Shown here: positions 24,240 through 31,892 of the stretch, in pieces | Layout: each line of letters begins with the position of its first letter | Position numbering within the stretch: position 1 is the stretch's first letter | NCBI RefSeq assembly: GCF_001426375.1 | Contig: NZ_LMEO01000020.1 | Span: forward strand, 224 to 64,223 | Origin: Paenibacillus sp. Root444D2 | GTDB taxonomy: Bacteria; Bacillota; Bacilli; Paenibacillales; NBRC-103111 | Reading direction: 5' to 3' | Length of the DNA stretch: 64,000 nt | The notes under the pieces: model-generated | What the model was told of the DNA's origin: nothing | Databases searched by the model: none | The model's input: the letters and a program-made list of their open reading frames with translations, nothing else | Program-made: the position numbers and the translations under genes

Positions 24240-25196
24240 ATGATCGGATTAAAAATCAAAAAAGAGCATTCGGATTCGTTTCTGCTTTGGTTAAATAAAG
24301 CCCGCTATATGATTATTGGCAGAGAAGCGGATAAAGGAATGCTGTTTAAATTTTTTATTTATTTAATATTACTGGATACAGCCTACATTTATCTGAAGCC
24401 TATCCTCCATATGATAACGACGATGGTCAAAAACGCAGATGATTTGCTGGATCCTTCCGTTAACTGGTTTCCACGGACGATCTACCTTGGAAACCTCCAG
24501 GAAGCTTGGGCTTGGTTGAAATATCCGAAAGCTTTCACCATCAGCTTGACACTCTCTCTTTCCGTGGCCATCCTGCAAACGCTTTCCTGTGCTGTGACCG
24601 GTTATGCCTTCGCAAGATTGAAAGTCCCTTTTAAGAGGCTGATGTTTTTTCTATTGCTGCTGACATTTATTGTCCCAATGCAGGTTACCATCTTGCCGAA
24701 TATCATTTATGCTAGGGAATTAGGTCTTCTGAATACGATTTACCCCATTATTGTGCCCGCATTTTTCGGCCTAGGTTTAAAGGGGGCACTGTTCGTCATC
24801 ATTTATCGTCAATTTTTCTCCACCCAACCGAAGGAACTGGAGGAAGCAGCCAGAATTGATGGGGCCAATGTGTTTAAAATATTTTACAAGGTTATGATGC
24901 CGCTTGCCAAACCTGCTATTCTCGTCGTATTTTTGTTTTCCTTCGTATGGACCTGGAATGACTTCTATTTGCCGAGCATGTATTTGTCCGATATCGAAAC
25001 AGCACCTCTCTCAATGGGTATCTCACGTATAGCCTCTGCGCTGCGGCAGCAAGCCGAACAATATGGACCGTCGGTTAATGACGAAGCGATCAGAATGGCT
25101 ACCACGTTCATGATGATCATTCCGCCGATGCTTTTGTATACATTCACGCAGCGCTGGTTCGTTGAGGGTGTGGAAAGAACAGGCTTGGTAGAGTAG
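24240..25196 (+). CDS. Sugar ABC transporter permease, MalG/UgpE type
   Basis: A 318-residue permease, partner of the preceding gene. The EAA loop reads LEEAARIDGANVFKIFYK. Six helices are predicted; the family's C-terminal QRWFVEGVERTG ending is present. The frame is open from 24111, but ATG 24240 follows GGGGTGAAGCT and gives the normal family length with a gap of 38 bases from the first permease. Residues ~40-105 form a longer than usual first periplasmic loop. Together the pair forms the only importer channel in the window, although three solute-binding proteins are encoded. Confidence 0.93.
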   Translation: MIGLKIKKEHSDSFLLWLNKARYMIIGREADKGMLFKFFIYLILLDTAYIYLKPILHMITTMVKNADDLLDPSVNWFPRTIYLGNLQEAWAWLKYPKAFTISLTLSLSVAILQTLSCAVTGYAFARLKVPFKRLMFFLLLLTFIVPMQVTILPNIIYARELGLLNTIYPIIVPAFFGLGLKGALFVIIYRQFFSTQPKELEEAARIDGANVFKIFYKVMMPLAKPAILVVFLFSFVWTWNDFYLPSMYLSDIETAPLSMGISRIASALRQQAEQYGPSVNDEAIRMATTFMMIIPPMLLYTFTQRWFVEGVERTGLVE

Positions 25197-25226
25197 TACA
25201 ATGCAGCTAAAGGAGGATTATGGAAA

Positions 25227-25925
25227 ATGAAACGAGTTATTGCCTTATGCGTTATCGCCGTATTTATGATTTCTATGATGGCATGTTCATCGACGGAAAC
25301 GGCCACTGCACCCTCAAATGCCAAAAAATTGCTTTATGTCAAAAAGAATGAAGGCAGCAATGATCCCATTATCATTAGTCATCTGAAGAAGCTTGGCTAT
25401 CAAATCATGGATACAACGGACAGTGTCTTTAAAGCGGAAGCAGCGAACGGCTATGGCGTCGTGTTTATTAGCGATTCCGTCAACTCCTCCAGAATAGATG
25501 CCAAACTGAAGAATTCCACGGTTCCCGTTGTCTATGCCAAGACTCAATCGGTCAGCATTGCCGGTTTGACGGGAATTCTGGATTACGGGGAATTGAATGA
25601 TGTGAAAGCCATACAAATTAAAGACAGCAAACATCCACTTGCAGCAGGATTGAAGGATCAGGTAACTGTTTATAACAGCAATGGAAAAATGGGGTATGCA
25701 ATTCCGGGCAAAGAAGCGGTTATTATTGCAACGGCGCAGGGCGACGATAAGAAAGCCGTTATTTTCGGGTATGAAAAGGGAGCGAAAAACATCAAAAATG
25801 AACCCATCCCGGCTCGTCAGGTGTTTTTCTATTTACCCGCCGGGCAAGAAATGAACCAGAACGATGAGGGGTGGAAGCTTTTGGACGCCTCCATTCAGTG
25901 GGCTGCACAAAACGGAAAAAAGTAA
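25227..25925 (+). CDS. ThuA/GATase1-like lipoprotein, paralog 1
   Basis: A 232-residue lipoprotein (lipobox ISMMAC, Cys ~20). The mature part (~30-230) is a single alpha/beta domain: strand KKLLYVKKN, a helix with LKKLGYQ, strand GVVFISDSVNSS, strand VPVVYAKTQ, motif DSKHPLAAGL, then KAVIFGYEKGAKN and the closing segment ARQVFFYL...GWKLLDASIQWA. That closing pattern is shared with ThuA/GATase1-like domains found in many secreted proteins. Function unknown. It is the first of three tandem copies; two more members lie at 29.3 and 31.9 kb. RBS AAAGGAGG is upstream. The catalytic Cys of true glutamine amidotransferases is not seen. Confidence 0.82.
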   Translation: MKRVIALCVIAVFMISMMACSSTETATAPSNAKKLLYVKKNEGSNDPIIISHLKKLGYQIMDTTDSVFKAEAANGYGVVFISDSVNSSRIDAKLKNSTVPVVYAKTQSVSIAGLTGILDYGELNDVKAIQIKDSKHPLAAGLKDQVTVYNSNGKMGYAIPGKEAVIIATAQGDDKKAVIFGYEKGAKNIKNEPIPARQVFFYLPAGQEMNQNDEGWKLLDASIQWAAQNGKK

Positions 25926-25968
25926 TGATTAAGCGTTTACTATTATTTTGGCAAAGGGGATTTGATTC

Positions 25969-26706
25969 ATGAAACGTTTAGTGAACATGATCACTGTCTT
26001 AATGCTGTTTATGGCGCTAATGGCTTGTACATCGGCTCCGGTCAATATGGATTCCGTGACCAATCCATCAACAGCTCCGAACAAAACGCAAAGTAACGGG
26101 AAAAAAGTTCTTTTTATCGGAAGAGACAGCGGCGGAGATGCCATCGTTACCAAGCGCTTAAAAGAAGTGCATGGCTTAGAAGTCACGGTCATATCAGACA
26201 AAGAGGTTGCTGCAGCAAAAGCGAATGATTATACGTTAATCTATGTCAGCGAATCCGTTAATTCCGGTAAAATCCGCGACACGTTCGTAAAGACTGCCGT
26301 ACCCGTCATTTATGCCGAGCCTCAATCAACCTCCGATACAGGAATGACGGGTACGGATGGATTCGGTAAATTGGATGCAGGGAACGTGGCCAAAACAATT
26401 CAAATCAAAGACAGTAAGCATCAACTTGCAGCAGGGCTAGAGAACCAAGTTGACGTCTATAAGGCTAACGGGAAGATGGGTTTTGCCACCCCAGGTGCAG
26501 AGGCTATTGTAGTGGCTACGGTACCAAACGAGGAGCAGAAAGCAACCATTTTCGCCTACGAGAAAGGCGTGAAAAACGCAAAGGACCAGCCCGTAGTCGC
26601 GCGCGAAGTGTTCTTCTATTTGTTCAATGGGGAAGAAATCAATCAAACCGAAAGCGGTTGGAAGCTATTCGATGCAGCCGTTCGTTGGGCCATGGGGAAA
26701 AAGTAG
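25969..26706 (+). CDS. ThuA/GATase1-like lipoprotein, paralog 2
   Basis: A 245-residue lipoprotein (lipobox LMALMAC). It shares with its neighbours the order KKVLFIGRDSGGDA, LIYVSESVNSGK, VPVIYAEPQS, DSKHQLAAGL, KATIFAYEKGVKN and AREVFFYLFNGEEIN, ending in GWKLFDAAVRWA. It is closer to paralog 3 than to paralog 1 (both have the GRxSGGDA turn and NGEEINQT). The ATG follows AAGGGGATTTGATTC. Located outside the cell on the membrane. It may bind a sugar or a surface partner; nothing in the sequence fixes the ligand. Confidence 0.82.
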   Translation: MKRLVNMITVLMLFMALMACTSAPVNMDSVTNPSTAPNKTQSNGKKVLFIGRDSGGDAIVTKRLKEVHGLEVTVISDKEVAAAKANDYTLIYVSESVNSGKIRDTFVKTAVPVIYAEPQSTSDTGMTGTDGFGKLDAGNVAKTIQIKDSKHQLAAGLENQVDVYKANGKMGFATPGAEAIVVATVPNEEQKATIFAYEKGVKNAKDQPVVAREVFFYLFNGEEINQTESGWKLFDAAVRWAMGKK

Positions 26707-26733
26707 CTTTTTACAGCAAAGGAGTGATATCTC

Positions 26734-27462
26734 TTGAAACGAATATTGAGCCTTCTCATTATTGCTGTGATCCTGATTTTCGCTACGGCTTGCACAGTAA
26801 CAACACAGGGAAGTCCTGATGCGAGCCAGGGGGGAAATGCTACCAAAGTGTCTGGTAAAAGCAAAAAAGCGCTCTTTGTTGGCAGAGAGAGCGGTGGTGA
26901 TGCCATTACAATTAAACATTTGAAAGCACTCGGATTTGAAGTCGCGGTGACTACGGACAAAGAACTTACCGCCGACGAAGCGCTGAAATATGCTCTGGTT
27001 TTTGTTAGCTCAACCGTCAACTCTGGTCGAGTTAGCAACAAGTTGATTGCTTCTCCGATACCCGTCATTTATGCCGAATCTCAAAATATAGGAGATGTGG
27101 CTTTGTCGGGTAAATCGACTGACTTTGATAATGGCGATTACTCCGGTAAGAGCGTTACGATCAAAGCAGGCAATCATCCGATGGCAGCTGGGTTAAAGGG
27201 CAATGTGGACATCTATAAGCTAGATGGGAAGATCGGATTCGTCGTTCCTAGCAAGGAAGGTGTCATTGTTGCCTCAGCTCCCGATGATGACCAAAGAGCC
27301 GTTATTTGCGCGTTTGAGAAGGGCGTCAACAACTTGAATAACGAACCAGTGCCGGCACGTCAAGTGTACTTTTATTTGGTAAACGGAGAAGAAATAAACC
27401 AGACCGACGATGGCTGGAAGCTCTTCGATGCTGCCGTAAAATGGGCGATTGGCAGCAAGTGA
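26734..27462 (+). CDS. ThuA/GATase1-like lipoprotein, paralog 3
   Basis: A 242-residue lipoprotein (lipobox IFATAC), third tandem copy. Shared elements are KKALFVGRESGGDA, LVFVSSTVNSGR, IPVIYAESQN, NHPMAAGL, RAVICAFEKGVNN, ARQVYFYLVNGEEIN and GWKLFDAAVKWA. The start is TTG 26734, nine bases after AAAGGAG. It closes the long gene series and is followed by a strong terminator. The three copies have diverged well beyond very recent duplication, so each may have its own ligand. Confidence 0.82.
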   Translation: MKRILSLLIIAVILIFATACTVTTQGSPDASQGGNATKVSGKSKKALFVGRESGGDAITIKHLKALGFEVAVTTDKELTADEALKYALVFVSSTVNSGRVSNKLIASPIPVIYAESQNIGDVALSGKSTDFDNGDYSGKSVTIKAGNHPMAAGLKGNVDIYKLDGKIGFVVPSKEGVIVASAPDDDQRAVICAFEKGVNNLNNEPVPARQVYFYLVNGEEINQTDDGWKLFDAAVKWAIGSK

Positions 27463-27487
27463 TACTTGATCTATGAGGAACACATGC

Positions 27488-27521
27488 AAAAGGCTTCTCC
27501 GCTCAGGAGAGGCCTTTTCTT
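27488..27521 (+). terminator. Intrinsic terminator of the 1.8-27.5 kb series
   Basis: Stem AAAAGGC-T-TCTCC with GGAGA-G-GCCTTTT around a short GCTCA loop, followed by CTTCATTTTC. It separates the third ThuA-like lipoprotein from promoter P2. Confidence 0.85.
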
Positions 27522-27554
27522 CATTTTCATCATACGAAATGATGCAACAAATAA

Positions 27555-27604
27555 CCTATAAAAATGAACGATCCCCTAATGAAAGCACGATTCATTCCTA
27601 ATAA
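27555..27604 (+). promoter_or_regulatory. Regulon promoter P2
   Basis: Half-sites CCTATA (27555-27560) and CCTAAT (27575-27580), 20 bp apart; -10 box TAATAA at 27599-27604, exactly 24 bp after the second half-site. It drives the solute-binding gene at 27662. Confidence 0.7.
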
Positions 27605-27661
27605 AGTTACTTAGTAAGCGCTTCCGTGAAAGCGAGAATCTTAAAGGAGGTTCGATAAAGA

Positions 27662-28993
27662 ATGATAAAGTATCTATTTTCATCCTTATTTTTTGTGCTG
27701 GCATGTTTAATCTTGACGAGCTGTAAGTCAGAACCTGTAAGTTCTGATCAAACTCCGGTAGCCAACAAATCAACGGAATCGCCGGAGAACGAATTGTTCA
27801 TCTATACGGCTTGGCCTGCATTTTACGTCAAAGAAGAAATTTTTGAAAAGCAAATCGGTCAATTTATCAAAAAGAAGTTCCCAGATATTAACGTCAAGCA
27901 TGTCCATTGGAATAGTCCGGGCAGACGGTATGAGGACTTGATTGCAGCAGGCACTATTCCCGATATTGTATTTGATGAAGTACGCCGCAACACGTACAGG
28001 CAGGTTCGAAGATTCGAAATGCAATACGACATGACCGATTTGATTAAAAAATACAATTTTGATACGAACAAACTGAACCCGGCAGACATGCAGCATTCCA
28101 TAAATACATCGGACGGAAAACTTTATTCGCTGCCCTTTAACTCGAACGAATGGGTGCTGTTTTATAACAAAGATATTTTTGATAAATTCGGAGTGGAATA
28201 TCCGAAGGATGGCATGACATGGGATGAAACTTATGAGATGGCTAAAAAGCTGACGCGACAAGAGGGTGAAATTACGTATAAAGGTTTTCAGATGAATCCT
28301 GCCCATTATTTGAAGTTTAACCAGCTATCGGAACCTGGACTCGACCCAAACGAAGACAAGGCTTCCATGGTATCAGATAAATGGGTGAAGAGTGTAGATA
28401 ATATCAGGCGATTCTATGATATTCCCGGCAATCAGTTAGTCAAAACGAATGCCTTCTCTAAGGGCAATATTGCGATGATTGTGGACTCTTTGGAAAATGC
28501 GGTGAGACTGGTTAACGAGAACAAAAGCTTAAACTTCGATGTTTCTTCCATTCCTGTTTTTCCGGAGGCGCCTAAGACTAAATTTCAGCCCAACACGAAC
28601 GGTATGTTTATAACGAATCAATCTAAAAAGAAGGATCTGGCGTTTCAGGTCATCGCTTATCTTCTGTCGACAGAGTTTCAAATCGAGCTGTCCAAACAAG
28701 GAATCATTTCTACTCTAATAGACCCGGCGGTTCAACAGGTATTCGGGCAAGGCATTCAGGAGTGGAAAGGAAAGCATCTCCAGTCGCTCTTTTATTTAAA
28801 CAGTGCTAAGCCTGCTCTTCGTAAACCTGGCTTGACCTTCATCGACTCGAATACGGATATGGTGTGGAATTTAATTGCGGAAGAATCCAAAGATAGCCAA
28901 ACGGCACTGCGTATGACCAATGATGCCATGAACAAAGCAATAGAAGAAACGAAAGTGATTCAGAAGGATGGCGGAACAAGTCAATATCAATAG
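27662..28993 (+). CDS. Extracellular solute-binding lipoprotein (family 1), SBP-A
   Basis: A 443-residue lipoprotein (lipobox LILTSC, Cys ~21). Family features include FIKKKFPDINVKHVHW (~67-82), GTIPDIVFDEVRR and VLFYNKDIFDKFGVEYPKDG (~167-186). These are hallmarks of a CUT1 oligosaccharide receptor. RBS AAAGGAGG is upstream. It has its own promoter (P2) and no permease of its own; the only permeases in the window are at 23.3-25.2 kb. It is clearly paralogous to SBP-B (30.4 kb) and SBP-C (46.5 kb), which resemble each other more than either resembles this one. Confidence 0.93.
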   Translation: MIKYLFSSLFFVLACLILTSCKSEPVSSDQTPVANKSTESPENELFIYTAWPAFYVKEEIFEKQIGQFIKKKFPDINVKHVHWNSPGRRYEDLIAAGTIPDIVFDEVRRNTYRQVRRFEMQYDMTDLIKKYNFDTNKLNPADMQHSINTSDGKLYSLPFNSNEWVLFYNKDIFDKFGVEYPKDGMTWDETYEMAKKLTRQEGEITYKGFQMNPAHYLKFNQLSEPGLDPNEDKASMVSDKWVKSVDNIRRFYDIPGNQLVKTNAFSKGNIAMIVDSLENAVRLVNENKSLNFDVSSIPVFPEAPKTKFQPNTNGMFITNQSKKKDLAFQVIAYLLSTEFQIELSKQGIISTLIDPAVQQVFGQGIQEWKGKHLQSLFYLNSAKPALRKPGLTFIDSNTDMVWNLIAEESKDSQTALRMTNDAMNKAIEETKVIQKDGGTSQYQ

Positions 28994-29027
28994 GGATGAT
29001 CACCGTAGGAAAAGATGCAACAAACAA

Positions 29028-29078
29028 CCTATAAAATGGAACTCCACCCCTAATGTAAGCGCAATTAATTAGTAATAA
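29028..29078 (+). promoter_or_regulatory. Regulon promoter P3
   Basis: Half-sites CCTATA (29028-29033) and CCTAAT (29049-29054), 21 bp apart; -10 TAATAA at 29073-29078, 24 bp downstream of the second half-site. A near-match to a catabolite (cre) site, ATGTAAGCGCAATTA, overlaps the spacer (one mismatch). It leads into the solute-binding relic and then the lipoprotein at 29293. Confidence 0.7.
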
Positions 29079-29177
29079 AGTAAGGATATACAAGAATGCC
29101 AAACGAAAGTTGCCGGTTCTCGCTTCATTTTTGTAACAAAATAGAAGCGTTTACATGGCGAATAATGGAGGCGAGCT

Positions 29178-29245
29178 ATGAAGAAGTATCTTATTTCACG
29201 AAGCAATCGACTAAAGGTATTCAAACTGAGAAAGCTGCCAAGTAA
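29178..29245 (+). pseudogene. Deletion relic of a solute-binding protein gene
   Basis: After GGAGGCGAGCT an ATG opens with MKKYL, the same start as SBP-C at 46515. After about fifteen bases the sequence jumps frame into codons for TKQSTKGIQTEKAAK and a TAA at 29243. That is the C-terminal end of SBP-C (EEQSTKGIETEKAAK, stop). The roughly 1.2 kb between is missing. The gene still has regulon promoter P3 and a good ribosome site in front. The internal repeat TKQSTK/EEQSTK of these proteins could have supplied the homology for part of the deletion. Confidence 0.8.
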
Positions 29246-29292
29246 GATCGTATCCGATGGGATTGAATCAAGAACTTAGGGGGAATTAGTTA

Positions 29293-30300
29293 ATGAAACG
29301 TTTTCTCATCCTGCTCGTCATCGCTTTGATGACAATGACCGTGATCGGCTGCTCATCATCCGAAGGAAATCCTGAGGCGAGCGTCTCGCCAAAAGTCACA
29401 GTATTAGCTACCACATCGATATCGCCAGTACCTACGATATCGGCAGCGCCTACGGATTCTTCCATGGCTTCTACGGCACCAACACCAATAGCTACTTCAG
29501 TGGTTTCGGTAACTCCTGCACCTACGGACGCTTCCAAAACCACAGTAACCCCTGCAACTACAGATTCGTCCAAGGCATCGGCAACACCTGTACCTAAGGA
29601 TTCTCCCAAATCTTCAGCGACATCTACACCAGCAGCGACACAACCCGAGCCATCACAGCAGCCTGAAATTTCACCAAAGGGGAAAAAAGTGCTCTTTGTT
29701 GGACGGGAGCAAGTTCCTGTGCCTGCGGAAGATGTTGTTATGGCCGATCGTTTGAAGGGCATGGGCTTCATTGTTACGAAGCTTGGCGATAAAGATTTCA
29801 CTGCCGATGAAACCAAAGGTTATGACTTGCTCTATTTCAGTCAAACGGTGAACTCTAAGTTTTTGAAGGGTGGCGTCATGAAAGATGTCGCGATTCCAAC
29901 CGTCTATGTGAAAAGCCATGGTATGTTCTATCTGGGCTTATCCTCGCTTGAGGAAGGAGCCACGGTTAAAAAAATTAAATCGATCGACATCGTTGATAGC
30001 AAGCATAAAGTTGCAGGTGGCTTATCAGGCACAGTGGACGTGTATAAAGAAGCTGACACTGGTTACGGTGTTAGTTACGGAATAGTGGGCAAGGAAGCGA
30101 AAGTGATTGCAACGATCCCGGGAGATAAGACGAAGGCTGCGCTCTATTATTACGATAAAGGCTCAAAAGCCGATAACGGATACACGACTAAAGCTCGGTT
30201 ATCATTCTACTATTGGAGTAACGGGATGCAGGATAATTCTACTGACGCAGGATGGAAGCTTTGGGACAATATCGTCCTGTGGACTTTGCAAAATGGCTAA
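29293..30300 (+). CDS. ThuA/GATase1-like lipoprotein with Ser/Thr/Pro linker, paralog 4
   Basis: A 335-residue lipoprotein (lipobox MTVIGC). A low-complexity linker rich in Ser, Thr, Pro and Ala (~27-130) holds the ThuA-like domain (~133-335) away from the membrane, as if to span the wall. The domain has KKVLFVGREQVPVPA, LLYFSQTVNSKFLKGG, IVDSKHKVAGGL, AALYYYDKGSKADNG and GWKLWDNIVLWTLQNG. It is nearest to the SLH-fused member at 31.9 kb; both have the insert KGGVMKDVAIPT and lack the features of copies 1-3. ATG follows GGGGGAATTAGTTA. Function unknown. Confidence 0.82.
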   Translation: MKRFLILLVIALMTMTVIGCSSSEGNPEASVSPKVTVLATTSISPVPTISAAPTDSSMASTAPTPIATSVVSVTPAPTDASKTTVTPATTDSSKASATPVPKDSPKSSATSTPAATQPEPSQQPEISPKGKKVLFVGREQVPVPAEDVVMADRLKGMGFIVTKLGDKDFTADETKGYDLLYFSQTVNSKFLKGGVMKDVAIPTVYVKSHGMFYLGLSSLEEGATVKKIKSIDIVDSKHKVAGGLSGTVDVYKEADTGYGVSYGIVGKEAKVIATIPGDKTKAALYYYDKGSKADNGYTTKARLSFYYWSNGMQDNSTDAGWKLWDNIVLWTLQNG

Positions 30301-30354
30301 TAGTGTTGGAGCAATGTATAGGACAATTATTCATCATTGGAGGTACTAAACACA

Positions 30355-31698
30355 GTGAATAAATATGTAAAGAGCACCTTGTTTATCGTTGCATTGCTCA
30401 CACTAATAACAGGCTGTGAAAGTGGTCTTGAATCAAATCCTGTTACTACAGCCAACAAACCGACGAACAAATCGCCTGAAAATGAATTGTTTATTTACAC
30501 GGTTTGGCCTTCCTTTTATGCAAAAGAAGAAAATTTTGACAAACAAATCGGTCAATTTCTTAAAAAGAAATTTCCAGATATGACGATTAAGCATGTGCAC
30601 TGGGATAATCCGGGCAGACAATATCAGGACCTAATTGCGGCTGGCACCATCCCGGACATTATTCTTGATAACACTCGTATGAATGCGCAAAGATATATTA
30701 TAGATAACGATCTTCAGTATGATATCAGCGATTTGATCAAAAAGTATAACTTCGATACAAACCAATTAAATCCGGCCCATATGGCCCAGATGAGAAATAT
30801 GACGCCGGATGGGAAGTTATATGGTCTGCCATTCAATAATAACGATTTCGTTCTATTCTATAACAAAGACATTTTTGACAAATTTGGCGTCGACTATCCG
30901 AAGGACGGGATGACCTACGATGAAGCTTACGAGCTGGCCAAGAAGCTGACACGTGTGGAAGGCGAAATCACATATAAAGGGTATTCTCAAAACCCTGGTC
31001 ATTATATGAACTACAATCAGCTTTCTGTCTCGCCGCTTAGCCAAACGGAAGACAAGGCAAGCTTGAACACGCCGGAGTGGAAAAAAATTGTAGACAACTT
31101 GAGACGTTTCTATGATATACCCGCCAATCAGTTTGACACCGTCGAAACTTTCGCGACGAAAGGAAATATTGCTATGGCTGTGGCAACAGTGGACCATATT
31201 GTTTCGTTCCATGAGCAAAACAAAAACTTGAACTTCGATGTCGTGTCGGCACCTTCGTTTAGTGATGTTCCGGATACTAGGTATCAACCGAACCTGTATG
31301 CCATGTACATAACGAAGCAATCGACGAAAAAAGATCAAGCTTTCCAGGTTATGGCCGCAATTCTCTCCGAAGAGCATCAAGTCGATTTGGCAAAAGAAGG
31401 TGTCATCGTGCCTTTGGAAAGCAAAGCAGTCCAAGAAGCGTTTGGCCAAAATTTGACGCAAATGAGAGGCAAGAACACGAAAGCTATTTTCCATGGCAAA
31501 ACCGCTTTGCCTCCGGCGGCACGCGCAGCAGGTTTAGCCTGGTACGACGTTCCGATGCAGAACGTATTCGGACCTTTGATTTTCAAAGAGTCCAAGGACT
31601 CTGTAACGGCACTGCGCATGATTGAAGAACAATCAACGAAAGGAATTGAAACAAACAAGGCTGAAAAGGCTGCACTCGATAAATCTATCAAGAAATAA
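30355..31698 (+). CDS. Extracellular solute-binding lipoprotein, SBP-B
   Basis: A 447-residue CUT1-type receptor (lipobox LITGC, Cys ~18) with KKKFPDMTIKHVHWDNPG, GTIPDIILDNTRM and LFYNKDIFDKFGVDYPKDG. The open frame extends to TTG 30337, but that lies inside the ribosome site; GTG 30355, eleven bases after GGAGG (30339-30343), gives the expected signal peptide VNKYVKSTLFIVALL. It follows the linker lipoprotein by 54 bases, so it is probably read from P3. Very similar to SBP-C, with the shared ending ALRMIEEQSTKGIET. Confidence 0.93.
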   Translation: MNKYVKSTLFIVALLTLITGCESGLESNPVTTANKPTNKSPENELFIYTVWPSFYAKEENFDKQIGQFLKKKFPDMTIKHVHWDNPGRQYQDLIAAGTIPDIILDNTRMNAQRYIIDNDLQYDISDLIKKYNFDTNQLNPAHMAQMRNMTPDGKLYGLPFNNNDFVLFYNKDIFDKFGVDYPKDGMTYDEAYELAKKLTRVEGEITYKGYSQNPGHYMNYNQLSVSPLSQTEDKASLNTPEWKKIVDNLRRFYDIPANQFDTVETFATKGNIAMAVATVDHIVSFHEQNKNLNFDVVSAPSFSDVPDTRYQPNLYAMYITKQSTKKDQAFQVMAAILSEEHQVDLAKEGVIVPLESKAVQEAFGQNLTQMRGKNTKAIFHGKTALPPAARAAGLAWYDVPMQNVFGPLIFKESKDSVTALRMIEEQSTKGIETNKAEKAALDKSIKK

Positions 31699-31713
31699 TC
31701 AACCTCTTAAAGA

Positions 31714-31764
31714 CCTATAAACATGAGTAAAAGCCCCTATAATCGATTCATCTTTTCGTATTAA
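31714..31764 (+). promoter_or_regulatory. Regulon promoter P4
   Basis: Half-sites CCTATA (31714-31719) and CCTATA (31736-31741), 22 bp apart; -10-like TATTAA at 31759-31764, 23 bp after the second half-site. It lies 16 bp after the stop of SBP-B and drives the SLH-ThuA-like gene. Confidence 0.65.
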
Positions 31765-31892
31765 GGTATGTATAGTGCGAAGATGCCCTTGATGAGGAGG
31801 TGAAAAGTAAGTCGTGTAAAGTAATACCTGTTATTTACTTACCTGACCGCAAGCTCGTTTCTTTATTAATCTAATATTGGATGGTGATCTGT

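Noticed and set aside
31799..31875. Short frame from GTG after GAGGAG in the leader of the SLH-ThuA-like gene (about 24 codons)
   Set aside because: The GTG lies on the ribosome-site-like sequence itself, and the peptide shows no leader-type features.
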